Part shown: positions 13,302 to 22,194 of the stretch, piece by piece | How the letters are laid out: every line of letters begins with the position of its first letter | Position numbering within the stretch: the first letter of the stretch is position 1 | Origin: SIG440 sp045647905 | Lineage (GTDB): Bacteria > Bacillota > Clostridia > Monoglobales > Monoglobaceae | Assembly: GCA_045647905.1 (NCBI GenBank) | Contig: JAZRMZ010000137.1 | Span: 1 to 25,683, forward strand | Direction: 5' to 3' | DNA length: 25,683 bases | Made by a program: the position numbers and the translations under genes | Notes under the pieces: model-generated | Database searches by the model: none | Told to the model about the DNA's origin: nothing | What the model saw: the letters and a program-made list of their open reading frames with translations, nothing else

Positions 13302-16300
13302 ATGAACGGATTCCTGAAAATATTGGAAAGCTTGGCTGATTTTGAAGAAATAACAGGGGGACTGAAACGTAATCAGTCCCCTGTGAGTGTTACGGGTGTT
13401 TCTGATTCCGTCAGAGCACACCTTATTTTTTGTGCTTGCAAAACCTTGAACAAAAATGCACTGGTTGTTGCGGCAAATCAGACAAAAGCAAAAGCGATTT
13501 TTGAAGATTTAAATTTCTTTTTTGAGGGAAAAGTGCTGTTCTTTCCCGAAAAAGACCTTGTTTTTTATGATGTTGAAGCCTCGGCCAATGACATAAAGAA
13601 AAAGCGGCTTGAGGTTATCGACAAGCTCTGGCGGGGTGATGAGAGCTATTGCATTGTGACAACTGCAGAGGCTTTGGTGAGTGCAACGGTGCCTCGTTGT
13701 GTTTATGATGATAAGGCCCTTACTCTGAGAGTGGGGGATGAAATTGAGCTTGACGATTTATGTGCCGTAATGACCGATTTCGGGTATAAGCGTGAGGAAA
13801 TGGTTGAAGGCCCCGGTCAATTCAGTATCCGAGGCGGTATTTTTGATTTTTATCCCTATTGGAGCGAACTGGCATACAGAATTGAATTTTTTGATACCAT
13901 GGTTGATTCGGTGCGTGAGTTTCATGTGGGAACACAGAGGACAACCGGGGATGTGTCGGATGAGGTTGAAGCACGGATAACCCCTGCGGTTGAGCTTGTT
14001 GCGGATGTGGAAACAAGAATCCGGTGTGCGGAGGCTCTGCGCAGGGAAGCAACGGCAGTTTGCAGAAAGAAGGAGCAGACTGAAGAAACCCTGAAGCTCA
14101 TTGAGCATTTGAAGCGTGATGCCGAAAGGATTGAGGAGGGAATTGTGTTCCCTTCAAGAGATAAGTATATTCCTTTTATTTATTCTGACGGAATTCCCAC
14201 AATTCTTGATTATTTCCCGGAAAATTATATTGCCTTTATTGACGACCCGTCGGGTGTGTCTGAAGCTGTGAAAGGTGAAAAATCACGGTTTAACGATTCT
14301 CTCAAGGATATGCTTGAACGTGGTATTATTCCCAAAAGTAATATGCAGTATAAGGCGGACTGGATTGAAGCTGTCAAAAAAATGGGTGATATGGGGCTTG
14401 TTGTCGTATCTGCACTTTCACACTCGAATCCCGACATAAAACCGAAAAAACTTGTGAATTTCACAGCAAAAAGTCTTAATAATTATAACGGCAAAATGGA
14501 ATTTTTCTATGATGCCCTTGATTATTACAAAAAGAACAGTTATCGGATAATAATTCTCGCGGGCTCTGAACGCCGTGCTGAAAACCTTCACAGACAGTTG
14601 AATGATGAAGATATTTCTTGTTCGTTGTCTACTGATTTTGATGAACTGCCCGAATCGGGAAAGATAATTGTTACCCATGGCGGAATAGGCAGAGGCTTTG
14701 AATATCCCCTTATCAGAACGGTTGTTATAAGTGATAAGGAAATTTTCGGGGACAGAAAGAAAAAACGCAAGAGGTTTAAAATTGACAAGGAAAACAAAAT
14801 CGACAGCTTCACGGATTTGAATGTGGGCGATTTTGTTGTGCATCAGAATCACGGAATCGGTCAGTATATGGGAATGGAAAGACTGACCGTTGAAGGGGCT
14901 CAGAAGGATTATCTGAAAATAAGCTATAAGGGAGGCGACAGTCTGTATGTGCCTGCCGACCAGCTTAATCTGATTTATAAGCACATCGGACGTGACGGCG
15001 GACACGTTAAACTGAACAATCTTGGCGGACAGGACTGGAACAGAGCAAAACAAAAGGTAAAATCCTCCTGTCAGGATATGGCAAAGGAGCTTGTTGAGCT
15101 TTATGCACAACGTGAATCAATCAAGGGCATTGAGTTTGCCAAAGACACCGAGTGGCAACACGATTTTGAGTCGGCATTTCCCTATGAAGAAACCGATGAC
15201 CAGCTGAGATGCATTGCGGAAGTGAAGCGTGATATGGAAAAGGCACGACCTATGGAAAGGCTTCTTTGCGGGGATGTGGGCTACGGAAAAACCGAGGTTG
15301 CCATGCGTGCGGCATTCAAGGCGGTTATGGATGGTTATCAGGTTGCATACCTTGTTCCAACCACAATCCTTGCAAGCCAGCATTACAACAACTTCAGACA
15401 AAGAATGAAGGATTATCCCGTGAACGTGGGTCAGCTTTCACGTTTCAGCACACCCACTCAGCAAAAAAATACAATAAAGCAACTGAAAACAGGTGAGCTT
15501 GATATTATAATCGGAACCCACAAAATTCTGCAAAAGACGGTTGAATTCAAAAAGCTGGGTTTGCTTATCATTGATGAAGAACAGCGGTTTGGTGTGGGGC
15601 ACAAGGAACGCATCAAGGAAATGAAAAAAGAGATTGACGTTCTGACTCTTTCGGCAACGCCCATTCCAAGAACCTTGCATATGTCTATGTCGGGAATCCG
15701 TGATATGAGTGTCATTGCTGAACCACCCAGTGACAGATACCCTGTTGCAACCTATGTTATGGAATATGACGGGGACATAATCCGTGAAGCCATTTCAAAG
15801 GAGCTTGGCAGAGGCGGTCAGGTGTATTATCTCCATAACCGTGTTCAGGGAATTGAAAAAACCGCAAATGAGATTTCAAAAATGGTGCCTGAAGCAAGGG
15901 TTGCAACGGCACACGGAAAAATGTCCGAAGCGGAGCTTGAAAAAATTATGATGGCAATGTCCGAAGGCGAGATTGATGTTCTTGTTTGCACGACAATCAT
16001 CGAAACGGGTCTTGACATTGCAAACGTAAACACAATAATTATGGAGGATGCCGACCGACTTGGACTGGCTCAGCTTTATCAGCTGAGGGGCAGAGTGGGG
16101 CGTTCAAACAGGCTTGCTTATGCCTATCTGACATACAGACGTGATAAGGTTCTGAACGAGGATGCACAGAAGCGACTCAAAGCAATAAAGGAGTTCACGG
16201 AATTTGGTTCGGGATTCAAGATTGCAATGCGTGACCTTGAAATCCGTGGTACGGGGAATGTTATCGGGCCTCAGCAAAGCGGACATATGGAAAGTGTCGG

Positions 16301-16811
16301 TTATGAAATGTATTGCAAGATTCTTGCGGAAACCGTCAGCGAAATGAGGGGTATTGCAGTTGAGGAGGAAATTGATACATCGGTTGATTTTCCTGTCAGT
16401 GCCTTTGTTCCCGAAAAGTATATTAAAGCACACAGCCAGAGACTTGTGGCGTACAAGAAGATTGCGGCAATTGAATCGGAAGATGAAATGAGCGATGTGT
16501 ATGATGAGCTTATTGACAGATATGGGGATGTTCCTGATGTTGTGAGCAATCTTATGACCATTTCACTCATCAGAAAAATGGCATCAAAAAAGAAGTTTAC
16601 TGAACTGAAAGGCGGCAAAAACAGCCTTATGCTGATGTTTGAGCCTGATAACGCCCCTGATCTTTCGGAATTTGTGAACAGTCAGCACCTGCAATCGGGC
16701 AAGGCTGTAATCAAAACCGGAAAGAAGCCAAAGATTGTTTATACCTTTGGGGCGGGGCTTAAAAATGCCGAATATCTGAATGTAATAAAAGAATTTATTG
16801 AAAAAGTATAG
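13302..16811 (+). CDS. mfd: Transcription-repair coupling factor Mfd
   Basis: This 1169-residue DNA translocase removes RNA polymerase stalled at lesions and recruits UvrA. The N-terminal UvrB-like module contains GPGQFSIRGGIFDFYP. The RNA-polymerase-interacting CarD-like domain begins at about 507 (VGDFVVHQNHGIGQYMG). The helicase core follows with Walker A GDVGYGKTE (about 658), the DEEQ box (about 757, IIDEEQRFG), SATPIPRTL, and the TRG region GLDIANVNTIIMEDADRLGLAQLYQLRGRVGRS. The TRCF C-terminal domain ends the protein. All modules are in the normal order and length. The ATG lies 15 bases after pth, preceded by GGTGAGG. Confidence 0.98.
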   Translation: MNGFLKILESLADFEEITGGLKRNQSPVSVTGVSDSVRAHLIFCACKTLNKNALVVAANQTKAKAIFEDLNFFFEGKVLFFPEKDLVFYDVEASANDIKKKRLEVIDKLWRGDESYCIVTTAEALVSATVPRCVYDDKALTLRVGDEIELDDLCAVMTDFGYKREEMVEGPGQFSIRGGIFDFYPYWSELAYRIEFFDTMVDSVREFHVGTQRTTGDVSDEVEARITPAVELVADVETRIRCAEALRREATAVCRKKEQTEETLKLIEHLKRDAERIEEGIVFPSRDKYIPFIYSDGIPTILDYFPENYIAFIDDPSGVSEAVKGEKSRFNDSLKDMLERGIIPKSNMQYKADWIEAVKKMGDMGLVVVSALSHSNPDIKPKKLVNFTAKSLNNYNGKMEFFYDALDYYKKNSYRIIILAGSERRAENLHRQLNDEDISCSLSTDFDELPESGKIIVTHGGIGRGFEYPLIRTVVISDKEIFGDRKKKRKRFKIDKENKIDSFTDLNVGDFVVHQNHGIGQYMGMERLTVEGAQKDYLKISYKGGDSLYVPADQLNLIYKHIGRDGGHVKLNNLGGQDWNRAKQKVKSSCQDMAKELVELYAQRESIKGIEFAKDTEWQHDFESAFPYEETDDQLRCIAEVKRDMEKARPMERLLCGDVGYGKTEVAMRAAFKAVMDGYQVAYLVPTTILASQHYNNFRQRMKDYPVNVGQLSRFSTPTQQKNTIKQLKTGELDIIIGTHKILQKTVEFKKLGLLIIDEEQRFGVGHKERIKEMKKEIDVLTLSATPIPRTLHMSMSGIRDMSVIAEPPSDRYPVATYVMEYDGDIIREAISKELGRGGQVYYLHNRVQGIEKTANEISKMVPEARVATAHGKMSEAELEKIMMAMSEGEIDVLVCTTIIETGLDIANVNTIIMEDADRLGLAQLYQLRGRVGRSNRLAYAYLTYRRDKVLNEDAQKRLKAIKEFTEFGSGFKIAMRDLEIRGTGNVIGPQQSGHMESVGYEMYCKILAETVSEMRGIAVEEEIDTSVDFPVSAFVPEKYIKAHSQRLVAYKKIAAIESEDEMSDVYDELIDRYGDVPDVVSNLMTISLIRKMASKKKFTELKGGKNSLMLMFEPDNAPDLSEFVNSQHLQSGKAVIKTGKKPKIVYTFGAGLKNAEYLNVIKEFIEKV

Positions 16812-16825
16812 ACGGGAGAAGATTT

Positions 16826-16853
16826 TTGTTGTATACTTAAAATACAATATGAT
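16826..16853 (+). promoter_or_regulatory. Candidate promoter for the parvulin gene leader
   Basis: TTGTTG (16826-16831), a 16-base spacer and TATGAT (16848-16853). The predicted start near 16860 coincides with the base of the first leader hairpin. Confidence 0.5.
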
Positions 16854-16859
16854 TATCAG

Positions 16860-17048
16860 AGGGGCAATAACGAGAAAGAAACTTTCACGTTATTGCCTCC
16901 GGCGGATTTGATTGCCCGTGCGAAATTTTCTTCACATTCGCTCAGAAACGCACATGGGCACAAAAATCTCTTATCATTCCTTGCCATACGGATAAGAGAC
17001 TATTAATTACTATTTGTGCCGACGTATGGCGGCGGAATGGAGATTTTT
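16860..17048 (+). ncRNA. Structured 5' leader of the parvulin gene
   Basis: Three hairpin systems fill this 189-base leader. P1 (16863-16897) has a 10-bp stem, an A-A mismatch, then a 5-bp stem with loop AAA. P2 is the repeat element at 16913-16960. P3 has an outer helix (16957-16964 with 17013-17020, 8 bp) and an inner 9-bp hairpin (16967-16975 with 16991-16999). P3 outer and P2 share bases 16957-16960, so they exclude each other. The P3 loop (16976-16990) can pair with 17023-17030 (8 bp) and 17034-17038 (5 bp), just before the GGAG ribosome site at 17039-17042. This suits a switch on translation. There is no T-tract, and no match to a riboswitch class I know. Confidence 0.5.
16913..16960 (+). 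repeat. GTGCG-AAATTTTC...GAAACGCACATGG hairpin element, copy 2
   Basis: The outer stem pairs 16913-16917 with 16956-16960 and 16918-16922 with 16949-16953, around a 2-base AT bulge (16954-16955). Compared with copy 1 (161-205), the first arm differs at one base (C16915) and the second arm carries the matching change (G16958), which keeps the pair. The inner loop differs in length and sequence. Here it forms P2 of the parvulin leader. Confidence 0.55.
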
Positions 17049-18233
17049 ATGGAAACAAAAGAAAAAAACAAGATTGTTATAATTGTTGCAATTGTGCTTG
17101 TTGTTGCTGTTGCGGCATTTTGCGTGTGGTATTTTGGGTTTAACACCGGTTCGGAACCTGCGGTGGCGGATGGCGGAAAAACGGCTGCGGGTGAAAAGGT
17201 GGATGTTGTTGCTGATAATACCGAAAAACTGATTGCAGATGAAGAGGTGGTTTCGGGCGGTCAGAAAAAAGAAGTTGTTGAAGCCTTTGAAGATGAAAAG
17301 GAAGGCGTTTTGATGAAGGTGAACGGTGAACCTGTTGATGAAGGGATTTTTCAGTTCACAATGAACAATATGGCAATGCAGTATATACAGTCGCTTGTGA
17401 TGTCGGGCGCAGTTTCTGATGTGGAAAAGTTTGACTGGAATGCAAAAGACCCGAATTATGACGGTACATATCTTGAATATGTTAAGGACAATGCCGTTGC
17501 GGAGCTTGTTCCTTTGTATGCATTGATTGCTGAGGGTAAACGACGTGGTATATCTTTGTCTGATGAAGAAATGCAGGAGGTTCAGAACTGGGTTAAGGAA
17601 ATGCAGGGCGAACAGACCGACGAAGAATTTGCCAACTTCCTGAAAGAAGGGGGTTGCCCAAGTGTTGATGTTTTTGTAAATCAGCGTGCTTTTGCAATGC
17701 TTGAAGAAAAGGTGTGCAAGGATTTTGAAAGCAATCCCGAAAAATATGCAACAAAAGAACAGTTGAACGGGGCAACAGACACCGAGAGAATAACTGTTCA
17801 GCATATTCTCATTCCATTCAATCCTGCAGGTCCTCAGGCGGGTGTTACGGACGAAATGAAGGCGTCTGCAAAAAAACTTGCTGATGAGGCTTTGAACAAG
17901 GTGAACGGTGGCGGAGATTTTGCTGAAATTGCAAAGGAATATACTTCTGATTCACAGGTTCAGTATACATTTGGCGGCGATGAAATAACCGAAAAGGCAT
18001 TCAAGGACGTGGCTTTTGCGCTCAAGGTGGGAGAAGTGAGCGGCGTTGTTGAAGCATCGTACGGTTATCACATTATAAAGAGAATTGACAGAGCTTTTGT
18101 TATTGATGATTATGCAATGCTGCTCAGCAAAAATGCAAAGGTTGAAATCAGTCAGGAGGCCCTTGACAAGGCGGTTCTTACTGTTGATATGAAAGCATTT
18201 GTTGATTATATTACACAAGGAATGAATGAATAA
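17049..18233 (+). CDS. Membrane-anchored parvulin-type peptidyl-prolyl isomerase
   Basis: This 394-residue extracytoplasmic foldase is of the PrsA/SurA type. A short lysine-rich start and one hydrophobic segment (about 9-29) anchor it. No proper lipobox precedes the single Cys (AAFC), so it is probably a membrane protein rather than a lipoprotein. A SurA-like helical region (about 95-230) leads to the rotamase domain (about 245-355): ERITVQHILIPF, GGGDFAEIAKEYTSDS, FGGDEITEKAF and SYGYHIIKR. It should help exported proteins fold. ATG 17049 is chosen because GGAG lies 6 bases upstream; ATG 17037 in the same frame is possible. It follows mfd, a frequent order in Clostridia, but has its own structured leader and terminator. 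Confidence 0.88.
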   Translation: METKEKNKIVIIVAIVLVVAVAAFCVWYFGFNTGSEPAVADGGKTAAGEKVDVVADNTEKLIADEEVVSGGQKKEVVEAFEDEKEGVLMKVNGEPVDEGIFQFTMNNMAMQYIQSLVMSGAVSDVEKFDWNAKDPNYDGTYLEYVKDNAVAELVPLYALIAEGKRRGISLSDEEMQEVQNWVKEMQGEQTDEEFANFLKEGGCPSVDVFVNQRAFAMLEEKVCKDFESNPEKYATKEQLNGATDTERITVQHILIPFNPAGPQAGVTDEMKASAKKLADEALNKVNGGGDFAEIAKEYTSDSQVQYTFGGDEITEKAFKDVAFALKVGEVSGVVEASYGYHIIKRIDRAFVIDDYAMLLSKNAKVEISQEALDKAVLTVDMKAFVDYITQGMNE

Positions 18234-18234
18234 A

Positions 18235-18268
18235 ATCAAAAGCACCAACTAAAGTTGGTGCTTTTGAT
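18235..18268 (+). terminator. Terminator after the parvulin gene
   Basis: A 15-bp stem with arms 18235-18249 and 18254-18268 closes a 4-base loop TAAA. The right arm contains CTTTTGAT, and the left arm AAAAG makes it work on the minus strand too. It starts 2 bases after the stop codon. Confidence 0.85.
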
Positions 18269-18298
18269 AAAATATTCAATGAGAGTGAGGCGAAGACT

Positions 18299-18784
18299 AT
18301 GCAGGGCTATGAATTGGTTTCAAGTGTTTTGAGCTATGTTTTTACAACCATAATATATTTGTTTATTCTCGCGGTTATGGGGCTTGTTTATCTTGATATA
18401 AAGAAGATGAATACAAAAGAGCGTGAACCCAAAAATGGCGGCAAAAAGAAAACTCCTGTTGTTGAGGAGGATGATTTTGCAATTCTGCGTACCGTCAAAA
18501 GCCGTACTGCTGTTGCGCTGAAAATGAATGCCGCATATCGCATAAGCGGAAAAGGTGTTGTTGTTGGCAGAGGAAAAAAATGCGATATTGTGGTGAATGA
18601 TATGTATCTGTCGGCGGAACAGTTCCAGGTCTGGTGCGAAGACGGAAAGTGGTATATCAGTGATTTGGACAGCAAAAACGGTACATATCTCAATGGTTCA
18701 CGGCTCAAAAAAATAAAGCAGCTGAAAAACGGCAGCGAAATTGCTTTTGGTGATCTCAAATTCTTGTTTGAGGAGGAAGAATGA
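18299..18784 (+). CDS. Membrane-anchored FHA-domain protein
   Basis: The 161-residue protein has one N-terminal membrane segment (about 10-33), a charged linker and a cytoplasmic FHA domain (about 80-158). FHA marks are VGRGKKCDIVVND (R91) and DLDSKNGTYLNG (N127). The usual SxxH after the first motif reads SAEQ (105-108), so the His is missing; phosphothreonine binding is likely but not assured. The gene starts a cluster with a SEDS protein and a PBP, like fhaB near rodA-pbpA in actinobacteria, so it may link kinase signalling to wall synthesis. No kinase gene lies in the window. Its stop overlaps the next ATG as ATGA. Confidence 0.87.
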   Translation: MQGYELVSSVLSYVFTTIIYLFILAVMGLVYLDIKKMNTKEREPKNGGKKKTPVVEEDDFAILRTVKSRTAVALKMNAAYRISGKGVVVGRGKKCDIVVNDMYLSAEQFQVWCEDGKWYISDLDSKNGTYLNGSRLKKIKQLKNGSEIAFGDLKFLFEEEE

Positions 18785-20013
18785 TGAGCAGAGTAAATTA
18801 CAGAATCCCGCTGTATATGGTGATTCTTATGAACATACTTGGTTTTTTGCTGATCTTTATTTCCAACGACTTTCAGGTTAATGTCCTTTATGTTGGACTT
18901 GGCTTCATGGCTCTTTTTGTTCTGGTTTATACTGTTCTGATTTTGTGCAGAATGGGTGACAAGTTTTTGATTATGATTGTTTCCATGCTGACAACAATCA
19001 GTATTCTTATGCTGTGCCGTATTGAACTTGAAATCGGGGTTAAACAGATTGTCTGGATTGCCCTTGGTTGTATCGTCTTTTTTATTGCTTATGTTTTTTA
19101 CTATAAATTGAGGTTTCTTGACAAAATATGGCTGTTGTATGCCTTGGTGGGGACAGGCCTGTTTGTTATGACACTTGTTCTGGGCAAGGAAATAAATGGT
19201 TCAAAAAACTGGATTGAAATTGGCGGAATGTCATTTCAGCCCTCTGAATTTACAAAGATAATCTATATTTTGTTTCTTGCCTGTTATTATTCAAAGAGTT
19301 GGGAAACGAACTTTCTGAGGATGTCACCAACGCTTATAACAGGTCTTGTTTCGTATGCCTATATCGGTTTTTTAGCCTTGCAGCGTGACTGGGGCACAAT
19401 TCTTGTTATGTTTATGATTTATATGTTCCTTATGTATGTTTATGAATCAAAACGCCGACTTTTGGGCTTTAATATTATTATGGTGATTGTTGTTGGTATT
19501 TTGGGATATTTGACAATGAATCATATCAGAGTGAGAGTTAATGTGTGGCTTGACCCGTGGGCTGACCCTTCAAACACCGGTTATCAGATAACTCAGGGGC
19601 TTTACGGAATTGCGTCGGGTGGATATTTTGGCACAGGGCTGGGCAACGGCTCGTTGCGTAACATTCCCGAAATTCAGAATGACTTTATCTTTTCGGCAAT
19701 TTGTGTTGAAATGGGTGTGTTTGGCGGTGCGGCGGTGATTTTGCTGTTCTTTTTGCTTTCGTACAGATGCTTCAAAATCACAATCAATACAACAAATGCG
19801 TTCAACAAGGTTGTGGGGCTGGGGATCAGTGTTATGTTTTCTCTCCAGACGTTTATCATAATCGGCGGAGTAATCAACCTGATTCCGCTGACGGGAATAA
19901 CCGTTCCTTTTGTGAGTTCGGGAGGTTCGTCTGTTGTTGCCAGCTTTGCGGCACTTGGGATTATGCAGGCAATTTCGGCTGTTGAGGAAAGAAAGGGTGA
20001 GGACTATGAATGA
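18781..20013 (+). CDS. SEDS peptidoglycan glycosyltransferase (FtsW/RodA/SpoVE)
   Basis: This 410-residue polytopic protein has about ten hydrophobic segments. SEDS landmarks are NGSKNWIEIGGMSFQPSEF, the catalytic-region RDWGT (about residue 204), the extracellular loop DPWADPSNTGYQITQ and the C-terminal VPFVSSGGSS. It should polymerise lipid II into glycan strands together with the class B PBP encoded next, whose start lies 8 bases inside this gene. Which of FtsW, RodA or SpoVE it replaces cannot be told from sequence; the PBP and FHA neighbours favour a RodA-like role. GGAGG lies 4 to 7 bases before the double ATG at 18781 and 18784. Confidence 0.93.
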   Translation: MMSRVNYRIPLYMVILMNILGFLLIFISNDFQVNVLYVGLGFMALFVLVYTVLILCRMGDKFLIMIVSMLTTISILMLCRIELEIGVKQIVWIALGCIVFFIAYVFYYKLRFLDKIWLLYALVGTGLFVMTLVLGKEINGSKNWIEIGGMSFQPSEFTKIIYILFLACYYSKSWETNFLRMSPTLITGLVSYAYIGFLALQRDWGTILVMFMIYMFLMYVYESKRRLLGFNIIMVIVVGILGYLTMNHIRVRVNVWLDPWADPSNTGYQITQGLYGIASGGYFGTGLGNGSLRNIPEIQNDFIFSAICVEMGVFGGAAVILLFFLLSYRCFKITINTTNAFNKVVGLGISVMFSLQTFIIIGGVINLIPLTGITVPFVSSGGSSVVASFAALGIMQAISAVEERKGEDYE

Positions 20014-21379
20014 GAATAGGCGTATAATAAAAACTCTGATTGCCATTTCCTTTCTTTTTGTTGCCATGCTGACCTATTTGATGTATTTCAATCTTTTTGT
20101 TGCCGATGATGTTCTTGATAAAAAACTTGAAAGCCAGCAATGGGAAACAAGGAGCTTTCAGAACCGAGGTAAAATATTTGAACGCAAGGGCGAGCTTGTT
20201 GCTGAAACCGTGTCAGAAGGTGACGTAACAAAAAGGGTTTATCCCTATGGCAGACTTTTCAGCCATGTTGTTGGCTATTGTGTGAGGTATAAAGGAACTT
20301 ATCATCTTGAAAAAATGTATAACGATGATTTGGTTGCCGGTGACAGAAATATGATTTTTCAGAATGTTAACGCCCACGGAAAGGACCTGACCCTGACGAT
20401 TAATGCGGATTTTCAGCAGTATGTTTATGACAGGCTCAAAGGTAAAAAGGGGGCGATTGTTGCACTTGCGCCCAAAACAGGCGAAGTTCTTGCCATGGTA
20501 AGTCTGCCTGATTTTGATCCCGAAACTGTTGGCGAAAATATGGACAGCCAGGAGGACTTTCTTTATGCACGTGCCTTCAACTGGACTTATCCTCCGGGTT
20601 CAACCTTCAAGATTCTTACTGCTGCGGCGGCTTATGAAAACGGTATGGCAGGAAAGGTGTTCAATGATACGGGCGGATTTGAAAAGGGTGAGCTGAAAAT
20701 ACCCAATGCCGGAGGAAAGGCGTACGGAGAAATAAGTCTTGAAGACGGATTCAGAGTTTCAAGTAATCAGGTGTTTGGTGAAGTTGCATATGAGCTGGGC
20801 CCCGAAAAAATGCGGGATATTGCCAAGCGTTTTGGACTTGATACAAAAATGGGCGGCGACATTCAGATGAAAATGAGCACCGTGGGCTACAAGGATAAAA
20901 AAATGTTCGATACGGATTGTCCCAATGTTGGAATCGGTCAGGGTGAAGTTGAGGTAACTCCCCTTCATATGGCGATGATTTGTTCAACCATTGCCAACGA
21001 CGGAAAAATGATGCAGCCATATCTGGTGAAAGAAGTCTCATATGACGGAAAAACCATTGGCAAGGCAAAGCCCAAGGAACTGGGACAACCCATAACAAAG
21101 GATTGTGCCGATTATCTTGGCGAAATGATGGTGGATGTTGTTGGAAACGGAACGGGCACACGGGCGCAAATCAGTGGAGTTACCGTTGCAGGCAAAACGG
21201 GAACTGCGGAAAACAGCGGCGAAGACCACGCATGGTTTGTGGGCTATGCTCCTGCCGAGAATCCTCAGATTGCAGTTGCAGTTGTGCTTGAAAATGACGG
21301 AACAAGCGGTGGAGGTGCGGCGGCACCCATTGCTTCAAAGGTTATGAGTGAATATCTTGAGAATTACAGTATAAAATGA
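20006..21379 (+). CDS. Class B penicillin-binding protein (transpeptidase)
   Basis: The 457-residue protein has an N-terminal membrane segment (about 8-30), a short linker (RSFQNRGKIFERKGELVAE) typical of class B PBPs, and the transpeptidase domain. Active-site motifs are STFK (S199, K202), SSN (252-254) and KTGT (397-400). It crosslinks peptidoglycan and is the expected partner of the SEDS glycosyltransferase that it overlaps by 8 bases. It is shorter than E. coli PBP2 because the large N-terminal pedestal is reduced, as in mycobacterial PbpA. AAGGGTGAGG inside the previous gene provides the ribosome site for ATG 20006; a longer reading frame from 19934 overlaps the SEDS gene and is rejected. 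Confidence 0.94.
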   Translation: MNENRRIIKTLIAISFLFVAMLTYLMYFNLFVADDVLDKKLESQQWETRSFQNRGKIFERKGELVAETVSEGDVTKRVYPYGRLFSHVVGYCVRYKGTYHLEKMYNDDLVAGDRNMIFQNVNAHGKDLTLTINADFQQYVYDRLKGKKGAIVALAPKTGEVLAMVSLPDFDPETVGENMDSQEDFLYARAFNWTYPPGSTFKILTAAAAYENGMAGKVFNDTGGFEKGELKIPNAGGKAYGEISLEDGFRVSSNQVFGEVAYELGPEKMRDIAKRFGLDTKMGGDIQMKMSTVGYKDKKMFDTDCPNVGIGQGEVEVTPLHMAMICSTIANDGKMMQPYLVKEVSYDGKTIGKAKPKELGQPITKDCADYLGEMMVDVVGNGTGTRAQISGVTVAGKTGTAENSGEDHAWFVGYAPAENPQIAVAVVLENDGTSGGGAAAPIASKVMSEYLENYSIK

Positions 21380-22119
21380 ATATGAAAAATTACAGAATGA
21401 CAATTCAATATGACGGAACAAAATATAATGGTTGGCAGCGTCAGCGAAACACCTCAAATACCATTCAGGGGAAGCTTGAAGATGTCCTTGAAAAAATGAC
21501 GGGGCATGGGGTGGAGATTCACGGTTCGGGAAGAACCGATAAAGGTGTTCATGCCAAGGGTCAGGTGGCGAGCTTCAAAATCAATACACAAAAAAGTGAG
21601 GCGGAGATAAAGGATTATCTTAACTGCTATCTGCCCGACGATATTGCGGTCATTGATTTGGCTGAAGCTGATGAGCGTTTTCATGCAAGACTCAACGTGA
21701 AACGAAAAACTTATACCTATCGGATTCACAACAGCCTTGTTCCTGATGTTTTTTCGCACAGGTTTATGTACACCGTGACGGATTTTATTGATGTTGAGCC
21801 TATGAAAATTGCGGCAAAAATGTTTTTGGGTGAGCACGATTTTGAAGGATTTTCATCGGTGAAGAACTTCAAAAAATCAACGGTGAGAACAATATACAGC
21901 ATCGGTGTTGAACGCTTTGGAGATGATGTGGTTATTGCTGTTACGGGAAACGGATTTCTTTATAATATGGTCAGAATAATGGCAGGAACCCTTCTTGAAA
22001 TCGGACTCGGAAAACGAGAAGTTGAAAGTATATCAGAGGTTTTTGAAACAAAAAACCGTCAAATGGCGGGCGAAACCTTACCCGGAAAAGGTTTGACATT
22101 GCTTTCGGTTGAGTATTGA
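21376..22119 (+). CDS. truA: tRNA pseudouridine(38-40) synthase TruA
   Basis: The 247-residue enzyme modifies uridines 38-40 of tRNA anticodon arms. The catalytic aspartate is D55 in GSGRTDKGVHA, and YDGTKYNGWQRQ, YRIHNS and FLYNMVRIMAGTLLEIGLGK are family landmarks. Its ATG overlaps the stop of the PBP gene (ATGA), so it is translated from the wall operon; nothing suggests a functional link beyond co-transcription. A second ATG at 21382 is possible. A strong terminator follows 12 bases after the stop. Confidence 0.96.
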   Translation: MNMKNYRMTIQYDGTKYNGWQRQRNTSNTIQGKLEDVLEKMTGHGVEIHGSGRTDKGVHAKGQVASFKINTQKSEAEIKDYLNCYLPDDIAVIDLAEADERFHARLNVKRKTYTYRIHNSLVPDVFSHRFMYTVTDFIDVEPMKIAAKMFLGEHDFEGFSSVKNFKKSTVRTIYSIGVERFGDDVVIAVTGNGFLYNMVRIMAGTLLEIGLGKREVESISEVFETKNRQMAGETLPGKGLTLLSVEY

Positions 22120-22131
22120 AAAGATAAAAAT

Positions 22132-22164
22132 GAGCATATTACAGATGTGATATGTTCTTTTTTT
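22132..22164 (+). terminator. Terminator of the FHA-SEDS-PBP-truA operon
   Basis: Arms 22132-22142 and 22147-22157 pair over 11 bp (two G-T wobbles) with loop AGAT, followed by seven T residues. Confidence 0.85.
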
Positions 22165-22182
22165 GCGAAATTTTTGCGAAAT
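22161..22182 (+). repeat. Tandem 11-bp repeat TTTTGCGAAAT x2
   Basis: Two exact copies, 22161-22171 and 22172-22182, sit between the terminator and the -35 box of the next promoter. The 11-bp period is close to one DNA turn. It might be an activator site, or chance. Confidence 0.4.
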
Positions 22183-22194
22183 GTATAAAAACTA

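Noticed and set aside
14418..15110. Antisense frame (230 codons) within mfd
   Set aside because: The opposite strand encodes conserved Mfd domains without interruption; there is no ribosome site or family match for this frame.
16863..16897. Hairpin after mfd as an mfd terminator
   Set aside because: The stem is strong, but it is followed by TCCGGCGG rather than a T-tract, and the predicted promoter start lies at its base. It is treated as leader helix P1.
19934..20005. N-terminal extension of the class B PBP (24 codons)
   Set aside because: It overlaps the SEDS gene in another frame. ATG 20006 has a strong ribosome site and gives the expected short cytoplasmic tail before the membrane segment.
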